In this document: positions 42,886 through 52,053 of the stretch, one piece after another
How the letters are laid out: every line of letters starts with the position of its first letter
Numbering within the stretch: position 1 is the first letter of the stretch
Assembly: GCA_020636435.1 (NCBI GenBank)
Contig: JACJXX010000002.1
Location: 3,534,001 to 3,598,000 of the forward strand
Reading direction: 5' to 3'
Length of the DNA stretch: 64,000 bases
DNA from: Lewinellaceae bacterium
Lineage (GTDB): Bacteria > Bacteroidota > Bacteroidia > Chitinophagales > Saprospiraceae
The notes under the pieces: model-generated
The model's input: only the letters and a program-made list of their open reading frames with translations
What the model was told of the DNA's origin: nothing
Database searches by the model: none
Translations under genes and position numbers: made by a program

Positions 42886-44062
42886 TGAGTACCTTCCATT
42901 TGAAATACACGACAATCAAAACCACCGCCCCCGCCGTCACCCCAAACAACACCGCCGGGCTAAACTGAAACCAGATCAAGCCCGCCAGGGAACTGGCCAG
43001 CAGGGTAGTTACCGAGCGCAACCCTTCGTAAGTGCCGATGGCCGTCGCTCTTTCTCCCGCCGGCGCCAGGTTGCTGATCCAGGCCTTGCCCACTCCTTCG
43101 GTCAGGGCGGCGTATAGGCCGTACAACAGGAAGAGCAGGCCGAACTGCCACCAATCGGTTGCCAGGGCCATCCCGCCATACACGGCAGCAAATACGAGCA
43201 GGCCGCTGATGAAGGTGGGCTTCAGCCCCCAGCGGTCGGCCAGGCTGCCCGCCGGGAAGGCCGCCAGGGCGTATACGAGGTTGTAAAAAATGTAAAAGCC
43301 GATCAGCACGGAATCGCTGATGCCTTTGTACTTCAACAATAAGAGCAGGAAGAGGTCGGAACTGTTCACCAGGGCAAAGGCCAGCAAGCCCCACAACAGG
43401 CGCCGGTAGGCCAGGCTGCTCTCCGGGATGTATTTCAGGAAACTGAAAAAGCCGGGGCTCCCCGTTTTTGCTGCCGGGGCCGTGGACTCAGCTCCATAAG
43501 CCGGCTCTTTCAAAAAAAGTGTGAATCCCACCGCTGCCAACCCGGGAAAGACGGCCAGCAGAAATAAGGTACGGTAATATCCTGGGTAGGCCCACAGGAA
43601 GAGCAGGGCCAGCAAGGGGCCAATCGCCGCTCCCAGGGTATCCATCCCCCGGTGAAAGCCAAAGACCCGGGCGCGGGTGGCCTGAGTAGCCTCCGCCGCC
43701 AGCAGGGCGTCGCGGGCGCCGGTGCGGATGCCCTTGCCCAGGCGGTCGGCAGTGCGGGCGACGAGTACCCAGAGGGGCGCCGTCCAGGCCGCCATCAGGG
43801 GCTTGGACAGGGCGCTCAGCAGATAGCCCAACTGCACAAACGGCACCTTTCGGGCACGGTAGTCAGACAATTTGCCGAAATAGCCTTTGCTCAGGCCGGC
43901 CGTGGCCTCGGCGATGCCCTCCAGGATGCCAATGCCCAACACCGTAAAACCGATGCTTTCCAGGTACAATGGCATGATGGGGTACAGCATCTCGCTGGCC
44001 ATGTCGGTGAAGAGGCTGACCAGGCCGAGGAGCCAGACGGTGCGGGTGAGGAGGTTTTTCAT
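42878..44062 (-). CDS. MFS transporter
   Basis: 394 aa from ATG 44062; upstream in-frame starts would add a non-hydrophobic leader. About twelve hydrophobic segments. GYFGKLSDYRARK (between helices 2 and 3) and TADRLGKGIRTGARDALLA (after helix 4) are typical of MFS efflux-type carriers whose substrates are mostly unknown; PAGSLADRWG is the equivalent loop in the second half. Inner-membrane exporter, substrate unassigned. It overlaps the convergent rlpA copy 2 by 8 bp. Confidence 0.88.
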   Translation of the reverse strand: MKNLLTRTVWLLGLVSLFTDMASEMLYPIMPLYLESIGFTVLGIGILEGIAEATAGLSKGYFGKLSDYRARKVPFVQLGYLLSALSKPLMAAWTAPLWVLVARTADRLGKGIRTGARDALLAAEATQATRARVFGFHRGMDTLGAAIGPLLALLFLWAYPGYYRTLFLLAVFPGLAAVGFTLFLKEPAYGAESTAPAAKTGSPGFFSFLKYIPESSLAYRRLLWGLLAFALVNSSDLFLLLLLKYKGISDSVLIGFYIFYNLVYALAAFPAGSLADRWGLKPTFISGLLVFAAVYGGMALATDWWQFGLLFLLYGLYAALTEGVGKAWISNLAPAGERATAIGTYEGLRSVTTLLASSLAGLIWFQFSPAVLFGVTAGAVVLIVVYFKWKVLIT

Positions 44063-44205
44063 GGAGGGAGTGATTGAGTGACACATTTTATCCGTCAAAG
44101 TGTTGGTGAAAATGGCGGGGGCGCGAGTTTTCATCAGATAAAACTACGGATTTTTCCGTTCAGAGCGACATAGATATTGATTAGGGTTAAATTCCTGAAA
44201 AAAGC

Positions 44206-44237
44206 TTGACATTCTTGGAAATGTCAAAAAAAAAAAA
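44206..44237. repeat. Small dyad followed by A12
   Basis: TTGACAT (44206-44212) and ATGTCAA (44221-44227) enclose an 8-nt spacer, merging into a run of twelve A. It lies 69 bp before the T9SS gene at 44306 and could be an operator; read on the minus strand it is not followed by a strong U-tract. Confidence 0.4.
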
Positions 44238-44305
44238 GCTAACTTGATTTAAATGACAATATCAACCTCGGCATAATAAACGGACGTCATCTCAAAAACG
44301 GCTCT

Positions 44306-45253
44306 ATGAAGAAAGCATACCAACGCGCGATCACCGCTGTCTTGGTATTTACAGCATACCTCCTTCTACTTCCCAGCTTGAAAGCCCAAGCAGAATTTGC
44401 GCCTATTGGTGCCCAGTGGACTTACAGAAAGTGCCATTGGCAATGGTGCTACGCAGAAATCAACGAAGTGGTGCGCGACACGGTCATTGACGGAATGAGT
44501 TGTAGTATACTGGAAAGGGTGGGTTATTCCTCACTCTCCCCTCCTCAAATTATCGGCGAGTGGACCCTATGCCAAGAAGGGGCAAAAGTGTATCACTATT
44601 GGGATACGATTTCCTATTTGCTGTACGATTTCGATGCCCAGCCGGGCGACAGTTGGCCCATCCGGCTAATGAAGCCATATTTCAGCGAGTTTTCCGATAT
44701 GCAAGCCTGGCTACACGTCGATTCCCTTGGTATATTGGAAACCAGTGGGCAGCCCTTCGACGTGCAGTACACTTCCATCGAAACCGAAATGGATTTAAGC
44801 GCCTTTACAGGTTGGTCCTTCAATTGGATCATTCGGGATGTAGGTACTTATTCCTATATCCTTCCGGTTTTTTATGGTGATCAATGTTGCGAGGAGTTTA
44901 TTCTCTTTTGTTATGAAACTCCAGATTTATTCTATGAGTCGCCTTTCATACCGGAAGGCGGCAGTTGCCTGCCACCTGTAGGGACGAGCGGCCCGCCGGA
45001 GGGCAGCAGCCTGCGCATTTTCCCCAACCCCGCTTCGGAATCCATTCATATTGAGGCTACCGAAACCCTGGGCAACAAGGTGTATGCTATAACTGCCTTT
45101 CGTGCTGACGGCAGCGTGTTTCGTTACTTCGATACTGCTGCCGCCCCCTGGGCCGGAGAAATTTCCGTGCGCGACTGGCCAGAGGGGTTGTATTGGCTGC
45201 GGTTTTTTGGAAGGCGAGGTACTGTGATGCGAAAAATAGTGGTGGCCAGATAA
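44306..45253 (+). CDS. T9SS-exported protein of unknown function
   Basis: 315 aa. Signal peptide at residues 1-28 (VLVFTAYLLLLPSLKAQA). The body (30-225) starts FAPIGAQWTYRKCH and has several paired cysteines; this opening is common among Bacteroidota T9SS cargo of unknown role. A full type A sorting tail follows (IFPNPASESIHIEAT...GRRGTVMRKIVVAR). First of three consecutive T9SS-tail genes on this strand. Confidence 0.82.
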   Translation: MKKAYQRAITAVLVFTAYLLLLPSLKAQAEFAPIGAQWTYRKCHWQWCYAEINEVVRDTVIDGMSCSILERVGYSSLSPPQIIGEWTLCQEGAKVYHYWDTISYLLYDFDAQPGDSWPIRLMKPYFSEFSDMQAWLHVDSLGILETSGQPFDVQYTSIETEMDLSAFTGWSFNWIIRDVGTYSYILPVFYGDQCCEEFILFCYETPDLFYESPFIPEGGSCLPPVGTSGPPEGSSLRIFPNPASESIHIEATETLGNKVYAITAFRADGSVFRYFDTAAAPWAGEISVRDWPEGLYWLRFFGRRGTVMRKIVVAR

Positions 45254-45343
45254 ACTAACACCACATACATGGGTAAAAAAGGATGAACTGTTCGAGCTGC
45301 GAACAATTCACCCCATTCATTAATAACATTAATCCACAAAACT

Positions 45344-45919
45344 ATGGAAAATCCCAAAAACGTTAAAGGCCGGGCTGCCGTGCAGGCGGAAAACATCCTT
45401 ATGGCCGTAGACGGCGGCAATAAATACTACCGTACCCCCATTATTACAGCAGAGGAGCAGCTGCGGGCACAACTGCCCGTAAGCCAGGAAGAAAGCACCG
45501 GGCTTTCCGCTCAGCGCATGCTGGAAGCCTTCCCCAACCCCGCCCGCGAAATCGTACATTTCCATTACCGGATACCGGAAGGAAGCGAAGGAGGTAGCTT
45601 CTCAATATATAGAATAAACCCTGTCGTCCTTACAGGACTAAAACAATACTAAACCCCATTTCCAGGGCCTCGCGGCCCTGGCAACGGCCTGTCGTCCTTA
45701 CAGGACTGGCAGCAAAACGACATTTATTGAGAAGTTACCGAAGGAGCGGCTTTGTCTCTCTTCAGCTCGGCCGGGCAGCGATTGGCCACCTTCGGCCTGG
45801 CGGGCGCCGGTGGCCAATTAAGTTGGAAGGCTAATATCCTCCCGCCGGGCCAATATTATTACCAACTCCTGCTGCCCAATGGGCAGTCGGAAACGGGTAA
45901 GTTTATCATGCTGAAATAA
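45344..45919 (+). pseudogene. Short T9SS-tail gene interrupted by a 147-bp MITE
   Basis: The 5' part (45344-45592) encodes MENPKNVKGRAAVQ...LEAFPNPAREIVHFHYRI without a signal peptide. The frame then enters the element at 45593-45739 and stops at 45652 after FSIYRINPVVLTGLKQY. The rest of the sorting tail resumes after the element (ALSLFSSAGQRLATFGLAG...SETGKFIMLK, stop 45917-45919). Deleting the element and one GAAGGA gives a continuous frame of 142 codons plus stop. Lacking a signal peptide, the ancestral gene may itself have been a truncated cargo gene. Confidence 0.8.
45593..45739. mobile_element. 147-bp MITE with GGTARCTTCTCAATA ends and 6-bp duplication
   Basis: The ends GGTAGCTTCTCAATA and the complement of GGTAACTTCTCAATA match at 14 of 15 positions. 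GAAGGA flanks both sides (45587-45592 and 45740-45745). Inside, the 18-bp palindromic unit TGTCGTCCTTACAGGACT occurs twice in direct orientation (45622 and 45690), around a second hairpin (CCAGGGCCTCGCGGCCCTGG). Such units resemble REP palindromes. No coding capacity. Confidence 0.8.
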
Positions 45920-45986
45920 CTACATATTTACCGCCTTGGTTGTGTCAGTCGGTCACAACCAAGGCTGTTTTATAAAGCCAGCCTAT

Positions 45987-47576
45987 ATGAAAACTGCATT
46001 TTTTTCTGTCCTGTTTTTCTTATTTATATTTTCCGCTCCTTCTCAAGCGCAGCAAGAAACTTTTAATAAAAGGTTTCATTTAGGGTTTCCTGTAACGGTC
46101 TTTGCCAGTGTAATAGCTACCGATAGTTGTTATTACGTTACAGGGATAGTGGCAGATACTATTCATCCTTATGAAACAGGTGCATTATTTGCCAAATTTA
46201 GCCTTGAAGGGGAGCCCGTACTCGTGAAAACAATTACCGATACCTTAAATAGTTTTGAAACCTGGTATGGCAACTTGGAATGGGTTGGAGAGGGTGAAAT
46301 GATGGTGAGCGGTTATGGGCATGATACAACAATGAATGCTCTTTTGATAAAGTATAATACTCAGGGAGACCCAGTTGCAGTCAATAAATTTCAAAGTATA
46401 GAATCACCAGGGGACCCGTTTATCATTGCCTATGACTGGGAAAAGGCAAATTCTCCTGATTCCAGCCTGTATCTATTCAATTGGATTGGAGATGCCAACA
46501 ACTCCAGCAATGCAGAGCTTTCAGTGATAAAAGCCAGTAAGGAGGGTAGAGTGATTTGGCAAAAAAAATATTCGAGCAATCTATGGGATCGGGCTATTTG
46601 CTGTACAAAGATTAACGATCAAATAATTTTTGGAGCACTTCGCCAAAACATTAATATAGTAGACCAAAATTACGTCAGCCGGGATTACCTATTTGCCATC
46701 GACAGCGCCGGGCAGGTGCTGTGGCAATACCAGACTCCGGGCAGCGAATTGCGCCACGGCGCTACCGCCCTGGCCCCGGCCGGCGACGGCGGCCTGGTGG
46801 TGGCCAGCGGGCAGGGGGAGGAGTTTTACATCAACCCCAGCCGCAATGGTTTGCGCTGGCACAGCGGCCTGATCTATAAGCTCGATGCACAGCGGCAGGT
46901 GGAGTGGGAGGTGGCCTTTAACGAGCCTTTTCCAACCATTAACCTTACTCGCTTGAACAAACTAATCAAAATCTCCGACGGCAGCGGGTACGTTGCTGCC
47001 GGGCATTTATTCATGGAATACCCGGACACGGTTGGCAAAGACATCAACGGCTGGATCGTCAAAGTCTCCGAGCAGGGAGACAGCCTCTGGAGCCGCTACC
47101 TGCGCTTCTTTACCCAATCGCCGAACTGGATGTTGATGCACTTCCTCTACGACCTCAAAGAAACCAGCGACGGCGGCTTCATCCTGGCCGGGCAGGCCGA
47201 TGATATTGAAGGCGGCTGGCAGGGCCAGCAGGGCTGGCTCGTCAAAGTAGACCAACACGGCTGCCTGGTGCCGGGCTGCCACGAAACCAGCCCGGCAGAT
47301 GCCGGCCCTTCCGCTGGCCCGCGCCTGCTGCTCTTCCCCAACCCGGTGGGGGACTATCTCAACGTTTTCCTCAAAGACCCCGCTCTGCCGCAGCGCTCCG
47401 GCGCGGCTTTCCGCATCCTGGATGCGCAGGGGCGGCTGCTGGCGGCTTATCCTGCCGGCCGCCTGGAGGAGGCTACGTCTATTTTGCCGGTGCAGGCGCT
47501 GACGGCCGGCGCGTATGTGCTGCAGTATGTGGATGGGCAAGGTGTGTTGTGGAGTGGGCGGTTTGTGAAGCAGTAG
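45987..47576 (+). CDS. T9SS-exported beta-propeller-like protein, intact paralogue of the 20-22 kb gene
   Basis: 529 aa from ATG 45987, which opens the signal peptide (MKTAFFSVLFFLFIFSAPSQ). The body has repeated segments such as YVTGIVADTIHPYETGALFAK and TSDGGFILAGQADD, like delta-60/propeller repeats. A type A sorting tail ends the protein (LFPNPVGDYLNVFL...GRFVKQ). It aligns along its length with the interrupted gene at 20082-21803. Base composition changes sharply near 46690: the 5' half is AT-rich and the 3' half very GC-rich, suggesting a recombinant of two paralogues. Confidence 0.87.
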   Translation: MKTAFFSVLFFLFIFSAPSQAQQETFNKRFHLGFPVTVFASVIATDSCYYVTGIVADTIHPYETGALFAKFSLEGEPVLVKTITDTLNSFETWYGNLEWVGEGEMMVSGYGHDTTMNALLIKYNTQGDPVAVNKFQSIESPGDPFIIAYDWEKANSPDSSLYLFNWIGDANNSSNAELSVIKASKEGRVIWQKKYSSNLWDRAICCTKINDQIIFGALRQNINIVDQNYVSRDYLFAIDSAGQVLWQYQTPGSELRHGATALAPAGDGGLVVASGQGEEFYINPSRNGLRWHSGLIYKLDAQRQVEWEVAFNEPFPTINLTRLNKLIKISDGSGYVAAGHLFMEYPDTVGKDINGWIVKVSEQGDSLWSRYLRFFTQSPNWMLMHFLYDLKETSDGGFILAGQADDIEGGWQGQQGWLVKVDQHGCLVPGCHETSPADAGPSAGPRLLLFPNPVGDYLNVFLKDPALPQRSGAAFRILDAQGRLLAAYPAGRLEEATSILPVQALTAGAYVLQYVDGQGVLWSGRFVKQ

Positions 47577-47606
47577 TGTGGGTGATCTCGTATCTGTTTA
47601 CTGATG

Positions 47607-48507
47607 CTATGGCCTTTTATAAACCACCCCATCCTTCATCACCAACCTCACTTTTCGCAGGTTGGAAATATCAGACAACGGGTTGCCTTCTACCGCGATA
47701 ATGTCAGCCAGGAAACCCTTGCGGATGCGGCCCAGCTCCGGCAGGTGAAAGGCTTCCGCATTGACTGCCGTTACCGACTGCAATACCTGCATGGACGGCA
47801 TGCCATATTCCACCATCAGCTCCAGTTCCCGAACGTTTTCCCCGTGTTCAAACGCCCCGACATCACCCCCCGCCAAGATCTTCACGCCCGATTCCAGCGC
47901 CAGTTTAAATGACTTTTTCTTCTGTTTGATGCGCTCCGGCTCCGTTTCGGGGCTGCCGTCCCAGCCGCGGTAGCGCAGGATGGCGTCGCCGGCAGCCAGG
48001 GTCGGGCAGAGGGCAACGCCTTTTTCTTTCATGAGTTGAAACACTTCAGCCTTACCGCCGTCTCCGTGTTCAATAGAGTTGATGCGTTGGGAGCATTCAG
48101 CGGTTAAAAAGTTACTTTTCACCCTGCTCTTCGTTCCAAAAGCGGTCAGGTAGCGCCACTATCCTCCCACTTTTGCGCCTCAATCAGGGCGAAAATTAAT
48201 CTTTTTTCCCACTAAAGCCCCCCAACGCATCAACTCTAATGGTCTCCACCCCGGCCAGAGCAGCGCGGCGCATGCCTTCGGCGGCAGCGGCATGGGCGAC
48301 TACCCCGCGGCCGCTGCTGCGCGCTACTTTTACCATCAGTTCCAGCTCTTCCTGGAGGAAAGTCGGCAGAGCCTCGCCGTTCGGGCCCCAGCGGTAGTCG
48401 GCGTACACCTTGATAAAATCCGCCCCCTTGCCGATCTGATCGCGCACTACCCGAATGAGGGCGTCGCCGTCGGCCGGCTCGGCGCCCAGGGGTAACAAGG
48501 GCGCCTT
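47607..48507 (-). pseudogene. Imidazolonepropionase-like amidohydrolase, 5'-truncated and interrupted by a MITE
   Basis: The 3' part encodes IEHGDGGKAEVFQLMKEKG, VKILAGGDVGAFEHGEN and GFLADIIAVEGNPL, the C-terminal half of a metal-dependent amidohydrolase. The 5' part (48498-48241) gives GADFIKVYADYRWGPNG and GRGVVAHAAAAEGMRRAA. The element at 48075-48237 separates them. Removal of it plus one AAT restores VETIEHGDGG. The N-terminal ~190 residues with the HxH metal site are absent; the frame ends against the stop of the next gene at 48509. Not functional. Confidence 0.85.
48075..48237. mobile_element. 163-bp MITE with AGAGTTGATGCGTTGGG ends
   Basis: Both ends carry AGAGTTGATGCGTTGGG as inverted repeats, identical over 17 bp. 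AAT flanks it on both sides (48072-48074 and 48238-48240), a 3-bp target duplication. No coding capacity. It splits the amidohydrolase gene. Confidence 0.8.
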
Positions 48508-48508
48508 C

Positions 48509-49399
48509 TCACTTTATCCTGCGGATCGCCTCCACCATTTCCTTTTCCATAACGGGCCGCATTTTTACATCGACCAACTTTTCGGAGGCGCGCCGGATGA
48601 TTCCGTTTCCATAATACAATTTACCCTTCGAAATGCCGACGAGGTGGGCGGCCGCCGATAGCTTTTCGGGGATATTTACTGCCGTGCAATTGTGCTTTCC
48701 AGGGTACATCCGGGCAACGGCGTGGATGTCCTGGAACACCAGATAACCGAGCAGGCTATCGAATTGTTCAATGGCGCTCACCGGGCGGGCAGTAACCATG
48801 CAACGGCTGGCCTTCCGGGCAACAAAAAAGTCGCATCCGGCCCAGTTGAAATCCTGCATTTGAAAGTGGTAGTATTTTCGGCCTTCCAGTTTTCGGATGC
48901 GAACGGGCTTTTCGGAGGCCATCCCCCAGTCGAAGTTGTGGTTGAAAGCGTAGGCCTGAAGGGTGGAATTGCCGCCGACAAACAGGCGCATTGCCAGATG
49001 GTTGCCGAGCTTTTTGTGTACCGGAACATCTATTGTCATGGGCCGGGCCAATTTTAACGTCGACAATCCCTGGCTGGCGTAGACCATCAGCTGCCCGCCA
49101 GACTCCATGAGGCGGTCTTCAGAAGTCGTCGGCCGGCCGGCGAGGATCATCTCCGGCTGGGTAAAGGCTTCCTTCAGATGAATCTGAACAGGGCCTTTTA
49201 CCGGTTTCCCGGAAAGGCTGGCCAATGAAAACGGCGGAATAGTGATGCGGGTGCCTTTGGCGCCCACCAGCAAGGTGTTCCTTTCCGGATCGATGCGGAA
49301 CAACTGGAGCGGTGGCCCGTACTGCGCCAGCAGCTCTTTCAAATAAAGCTGAGGGGCACTCTGCAGGGAGTTCAAAAATGGTAACGGTTGCGTCATCAT
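48509..49399 (-). CDS. ZU5-like domain protein of unknown function
   Basis: 296 aa, no signal peptide. Residues about 40-140 (RNTLLVGAKGTRITIPPFSL, GPVQIHLKEAFTQPEMIL, ESGGQLMVYASQ) match the ZU5-like pattern often seen in Bacteroidota extracellular or cytosolic hypothetical proteins. Residues 150-290 show no recognised family. Its stop codon cuts into the truncated amidohydrolase, so a deletion or rearrangement joined the two here. Confidence 0.6.
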   Translation of the reverse strand: MMTQPLPFLNSLQSAPQLYLKELLAQYGPPLQLFRIDPERNTLLVGAKGTRITIPPFSLASLSGKPVKGPVQIHLKEAFTQPEMILAGRPTTSEDRLMESGGQLMVYASQGLSTLKLARPMTIDVPVHKKLGNHLAMRLFVGGNSTLQAYAFNHNFDWGMASEKPVRIRKLEGRKYYHFQMQDFNWAGCDFFVARKASRCMVTARPVSAIEQFDSLLGYLVFQDIHAVARMYPGKHNCTAVNIPEKLSAAAHLVGISKGKLYYGNGIIRRASEKLVDVKMRPVMEKEMVEAIRRIK

Positions 49400-49659
49400 G
49401 GGACAGCTAGTTTTCTCATTGTTAATTTGAATGCGGGGGCGGATGTCAGGCTTCGGATTGCTGTGTCCATGCCAGTTTCAAACAAAATGGTATCGGTGGG
49501 CTTGGGATAAAACCGGGGGCATAGTATGTCTTCAAAAACGAGGGTAAAAGAAAGGGGGGGAGATTTGGGGTGAAAAAATTTCCGTTTCAGCAGGGACTAA
49601 AAACGGAAATCCCGATAGTGGTCTTTACGCAAAACCGGCCGCAAGGTTTCCTTTTTAGT

Positions 49660-49782
49660 TCATTTTTTCCGGCTAATGCCGCCGGCGGTTCCGCTAACCG
49701 TCAGGGATATACGCTGAGCGTGCAGCCCCAATGCGGCGCAAACAAAAATCAACGATGGCAGCAACTGTTTCATCGGATTCAT
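49660..49782 (-). pseudogene. Truncated secreted-protein start
   Basis: About 40 codons: MNPMKQLLPSLIFVCAALG, then HAQRISLTVSGTAGGISRKK and a stop. The first part is a good signal peptide, but only about 15 residues follow, so this looks like the 5' end of a lost cargo gene. The rest of 49400-49897 holds no gene; on the plus strand it supplies the rarA promoter region (a TATTTG match near 49875). Confidence 0.35.
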
Positions 49783-49897
49783 TCTTTGATTATAAATTGT
49801 TCTTTCACCACCATACATGCAAGGTTTTGGAAAAGGGTTGGGTAAATAAAAAAAAAATTCAACCTTGCCTGATATTTGAAGTATTAAATTAAAACTC

Positions 49898-51172
49898 ATG
49901 CAACCACTGGCAGAAAGAATGCGCCCGAAAACGCTGGACGATTATGTAGGGCAAAAGCACCTGGCCGGCCCGGGCGCCGTGCTGCGCCAGGCCATTCAAT
50001 CGGGAAAGATACCTTCTTTTATCCTCTGGGGCCCGCCGGGCGTGGGGAAAACGACCCTGGCCCGCATCATTGCCAACGAGCTGAAGCGGCCTTTCCATAC
50101 CCTGTCGGCGGTCAGTTCAGGGGTGAAAGACGTGCGGGAAGTCATCCAAAAGGCCAGGAGCCAGCATTTCTTCAACAGCCCCAACCCCATCCTCTTCATC
50201 GACGAGATTCACCGCTTCAGCAAGTCTCAGCAGGATTCTCTGCTGGGAGCGGTAGAGCAGGGCGTGGTCACGCTGATCGGCGCCACTACCGAGAACCCCT
50301 CCTTCGAGGTTATTCCCGCTTTGCTTTCCCGCTGCCAGGTCTACGTTCTGGAATACCTCAGCAAGGAAGAACTGATCTTTCTGGCCGAACAAGCCCTGAA
50401 AAAAGACGAATACCTGAAGAAGCAAGACATCGAAGTACTGGAGTACGACGCCATGCTGCAGTTTTCCGGAGGCGACGCCCGCAAGCTGTACAACATTCTG
50501 GAGTTGGTGGCCAATTACAGCGAAGAAGGCCAGCCCCTGCGCATCGACAACGACATGGTCGCCCAAAGGGTGCAACAGAACATCGCCCGGTACGACAAGG
50601 CAGGAGAACAGCACTACGACATCGCTTCCGCCTTCATCAAATCCATCCGCGGCAGCGACCCCAACGCCGCCGTCTACTGGCTGGCGCGCATGATCGAAGG
50701 GGGCGAAGACATCAAATTCATCGCCCGCCGGATGATCATCGCCGCCGCCGAAGACATCGGCCTGGCCAACCCCAACGCCCTGCTCATGGCCACCACTGCC
50801 CTGCAGGCCGTGCAGGCCGTGGGTTTTCCGGAAGGCCGCATCATCCTGTCGCAAGCTGCCGTTTACCTGGCCACTTCTCCCAAGAGCAACTCCGCCTACA
50901 AGGCCATCAACGAGGCGCAGGCCCTGGTGCGGCAAACCGGCAACCTGCCGGTGCCCCTTCACCTGCGCAACGCCCCCACCCAACTGATGAAACAGCTGGA
51001 TTACGGCAAGGGCTACCTATACGCTCACGACTATCCCGGCAACTTCGTGGAACAGGAATTCCTGCCCGGGGAGGTCAGCAAAACCAAGCTGTTTGAGCCA
51101 CAGGCTAATCCGCCGGAGGAAGGCATCCGGAAGCGGCTGCGGCAGTGGTGGGGGGAGTGGTATGGGTATTGA
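49898..51172 (+). CDS. rarA: Replication-associated recombination protein A
   Basis: 424 aa AAA+ protein of the RarA/MgsA/WRNIP1 family. It has MRPKTLDDYVGQKHL at the start, Walker A WGPPGVGKTT, Walker B IDEIHRF, sensor ATTENPSF, and the C-terminal MgsA region (SAFIKSIRGSDPNAAVYWLA, PLHLRNAPTQLMK). It forms tetramers that act at stalled or gapped replication forks. Single gene; the DNA after it is non-coding for 880 bp. Confidence 0.93.
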   Translation: MQPLAERMRPKTLDDYVGQKHLAGPGAVLRQAIQSGKIPSFILWGPPGVGKTTLARIIANELKRPFHTLSAVSSGVKDVREVIQKARSQHFFNSPNPILFIDEIHRFSKSQQDSLLGAVEQGVVTLIGATTENPSFEVIPALLSRCQVYVLEYLSKEELIFLAEQALKKDEYLKKQDIEVLEYDAMLQFSGGDARKLYNILELVANYSEEGQPLRIDNDMVAQRVQQNIARYDKAGEQHYDIASAFIKSIRGSDPNAAVYWLARMIEGGEDIKFIARRMIIAAAEDIGLANPNALLMATTALQAVQAVGFPEGRIILSQAAVYLATSPKSNSAYKAINEAQALVRQTGNLPVPLHLRNAPTQLMKQLDYGKGYLYAHDYPGNFVEQEFLPGEVSKTKLFEPQANPPEEGIRKRLRQWWGEWYGY

Positions 51173-51178
51173 AAGCAT

Positions 51179-51332
51179 AGAACGCGGATGGAGTGCCGGA
51201 GTGCAGGGGGATGGAACGCGAATGACGCGGATGGAGCGGATGGGCGCGGGTTTGCCGGGGGAATGCATTGGGATGGAACGCGGGTGGCGCGGATGCGGTG
51301 CCGGAGCGCAGGGGGATGGAACGCGGATGCCC
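51179..51332. repeat. GC-rich degenerate repeat block after rarA
   Basis: Imperfect tandem units of GGATGGAACGCG/GACGCGGATGGA type with two longer repeated stretches (GTGCCGGAGTGCAGGGGGAT and a GTGCCGGAGCGCAGGGGGAT variant). A long frame crosses it but has no coding character. Confidence 0.6.
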
Positions 51333-51396
51333 GTTCAGCCGGATAATTTTTTGTGCCTTTGTGGAAAAAAAGCAGGAGCGCCCTTACTTCCTTTCA

Positions 51397-51458
51397 CAAA
51401 AAAAGCCCTGATGAAACCATCAGGGCTGTACAATAATTATAATCCCATGAACATATCC
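51397..51458 (-). terminator. Hairpin/ATTATAATCCC element, copy 1
   Basis: Perfect 10-bp stem AGCCCTGATG/CATCAGGGCT (51404-51427, loop AAAC) followed on the minus strand by U7: a strong minus-strand intrinsic terminator. On its upstream side is ATTATAATCCCATGAACATA, shared with copy 2 at 51587. Confidence 0.6.
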
Positions 51459-51550
51459 AAAATGAATCTTATGGTTTATTCCGGAAGCAACTCAAACGGT
51501 TCAAGCGCTCTTTTCATCTGTTGCTTCGATGCCTTAATGGGAGAATAGGG

Positions 51551-51610
51551 AGCCGTCCGTTTCTGGCGGACGACTCACTACTAAAAATTATAATCCCATG
51601 AACATATCCT
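51551..51610 (-). terminator. Hairpin/ATTATAATCCC element, copy 2
   Basis: A 6-bp stem (CGTCCG/CGGACG, loop 7 nt) flanked by GC...AC, then CGACTCACTA and ATTATAATCCCATGAACATA. It has no U-tract. The stem differs in sequence from copy 3 but keeps the same geometry, including the flanking C-A mismatch and outer G-C pair. Confidence 0.5.
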
Positions 51611-51849
51611 AATTCTTTTGGCAATCTCTTTAAGCTTGCCTGGCTTATTTCTCTGCCTCTTTTCGCTCTCTCACAGTACAAATATTCAAACTTTCTGGCG
51701 AACCCACAAGAACAAAATCACCACATTGTGAAAAAAAGTTTCGAGCATAAAACACATTGCACCTGAAAAATATTTTTCTTGTCAAGAAATTATAGATTTA
51801 ATTTTAAATAAATTGACAACCAGTGTGAAAACAAAGCATCAACAGGGCA

Positions 51850-51912
51850 AAAAAAAAGCCGCACAATTGATGTGCGACTCACTAGCAATGATTATAATTC
51901 CACGAATATTAA
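51850..51912 (-). terminator. Hairpin/ATTATAATCCC element, copy 3
   Basis: A 6-bp stem (CGCACA/TGTGCG, 51860-51876) followed on the minus strand by U9, so a plausible terminator for the T9SS gene ending at 52054. CGACTCACTA and a diverged ATTATAATTCCACGAATAT complete the shared unit. The DNA between the copies (51611-51849) and 51913-52053 is AT-rich and holds no gene I can recognise. Confidence 0.55.
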
Positions 51913-52053
51913 AAAGCAATGAATGTCTGTATTCAACGGATTTCAACCTAACAATATTACTGATTATTCAGTAATATAGGAAATTTTTCCAGCTTAATTT
52001 GCCTGATTAGTTGCCTGGCAGCCCTGCTATCAGCACTGCCAGGCAACTATTTT

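Noticed and set aside
51093..51548. A 151-codon plus-strand frame overlapping the rarA 3' end
   Set aside because: It runs through the GC-rich degenerate repeat and hairpin copy 1; low complexity and no family.
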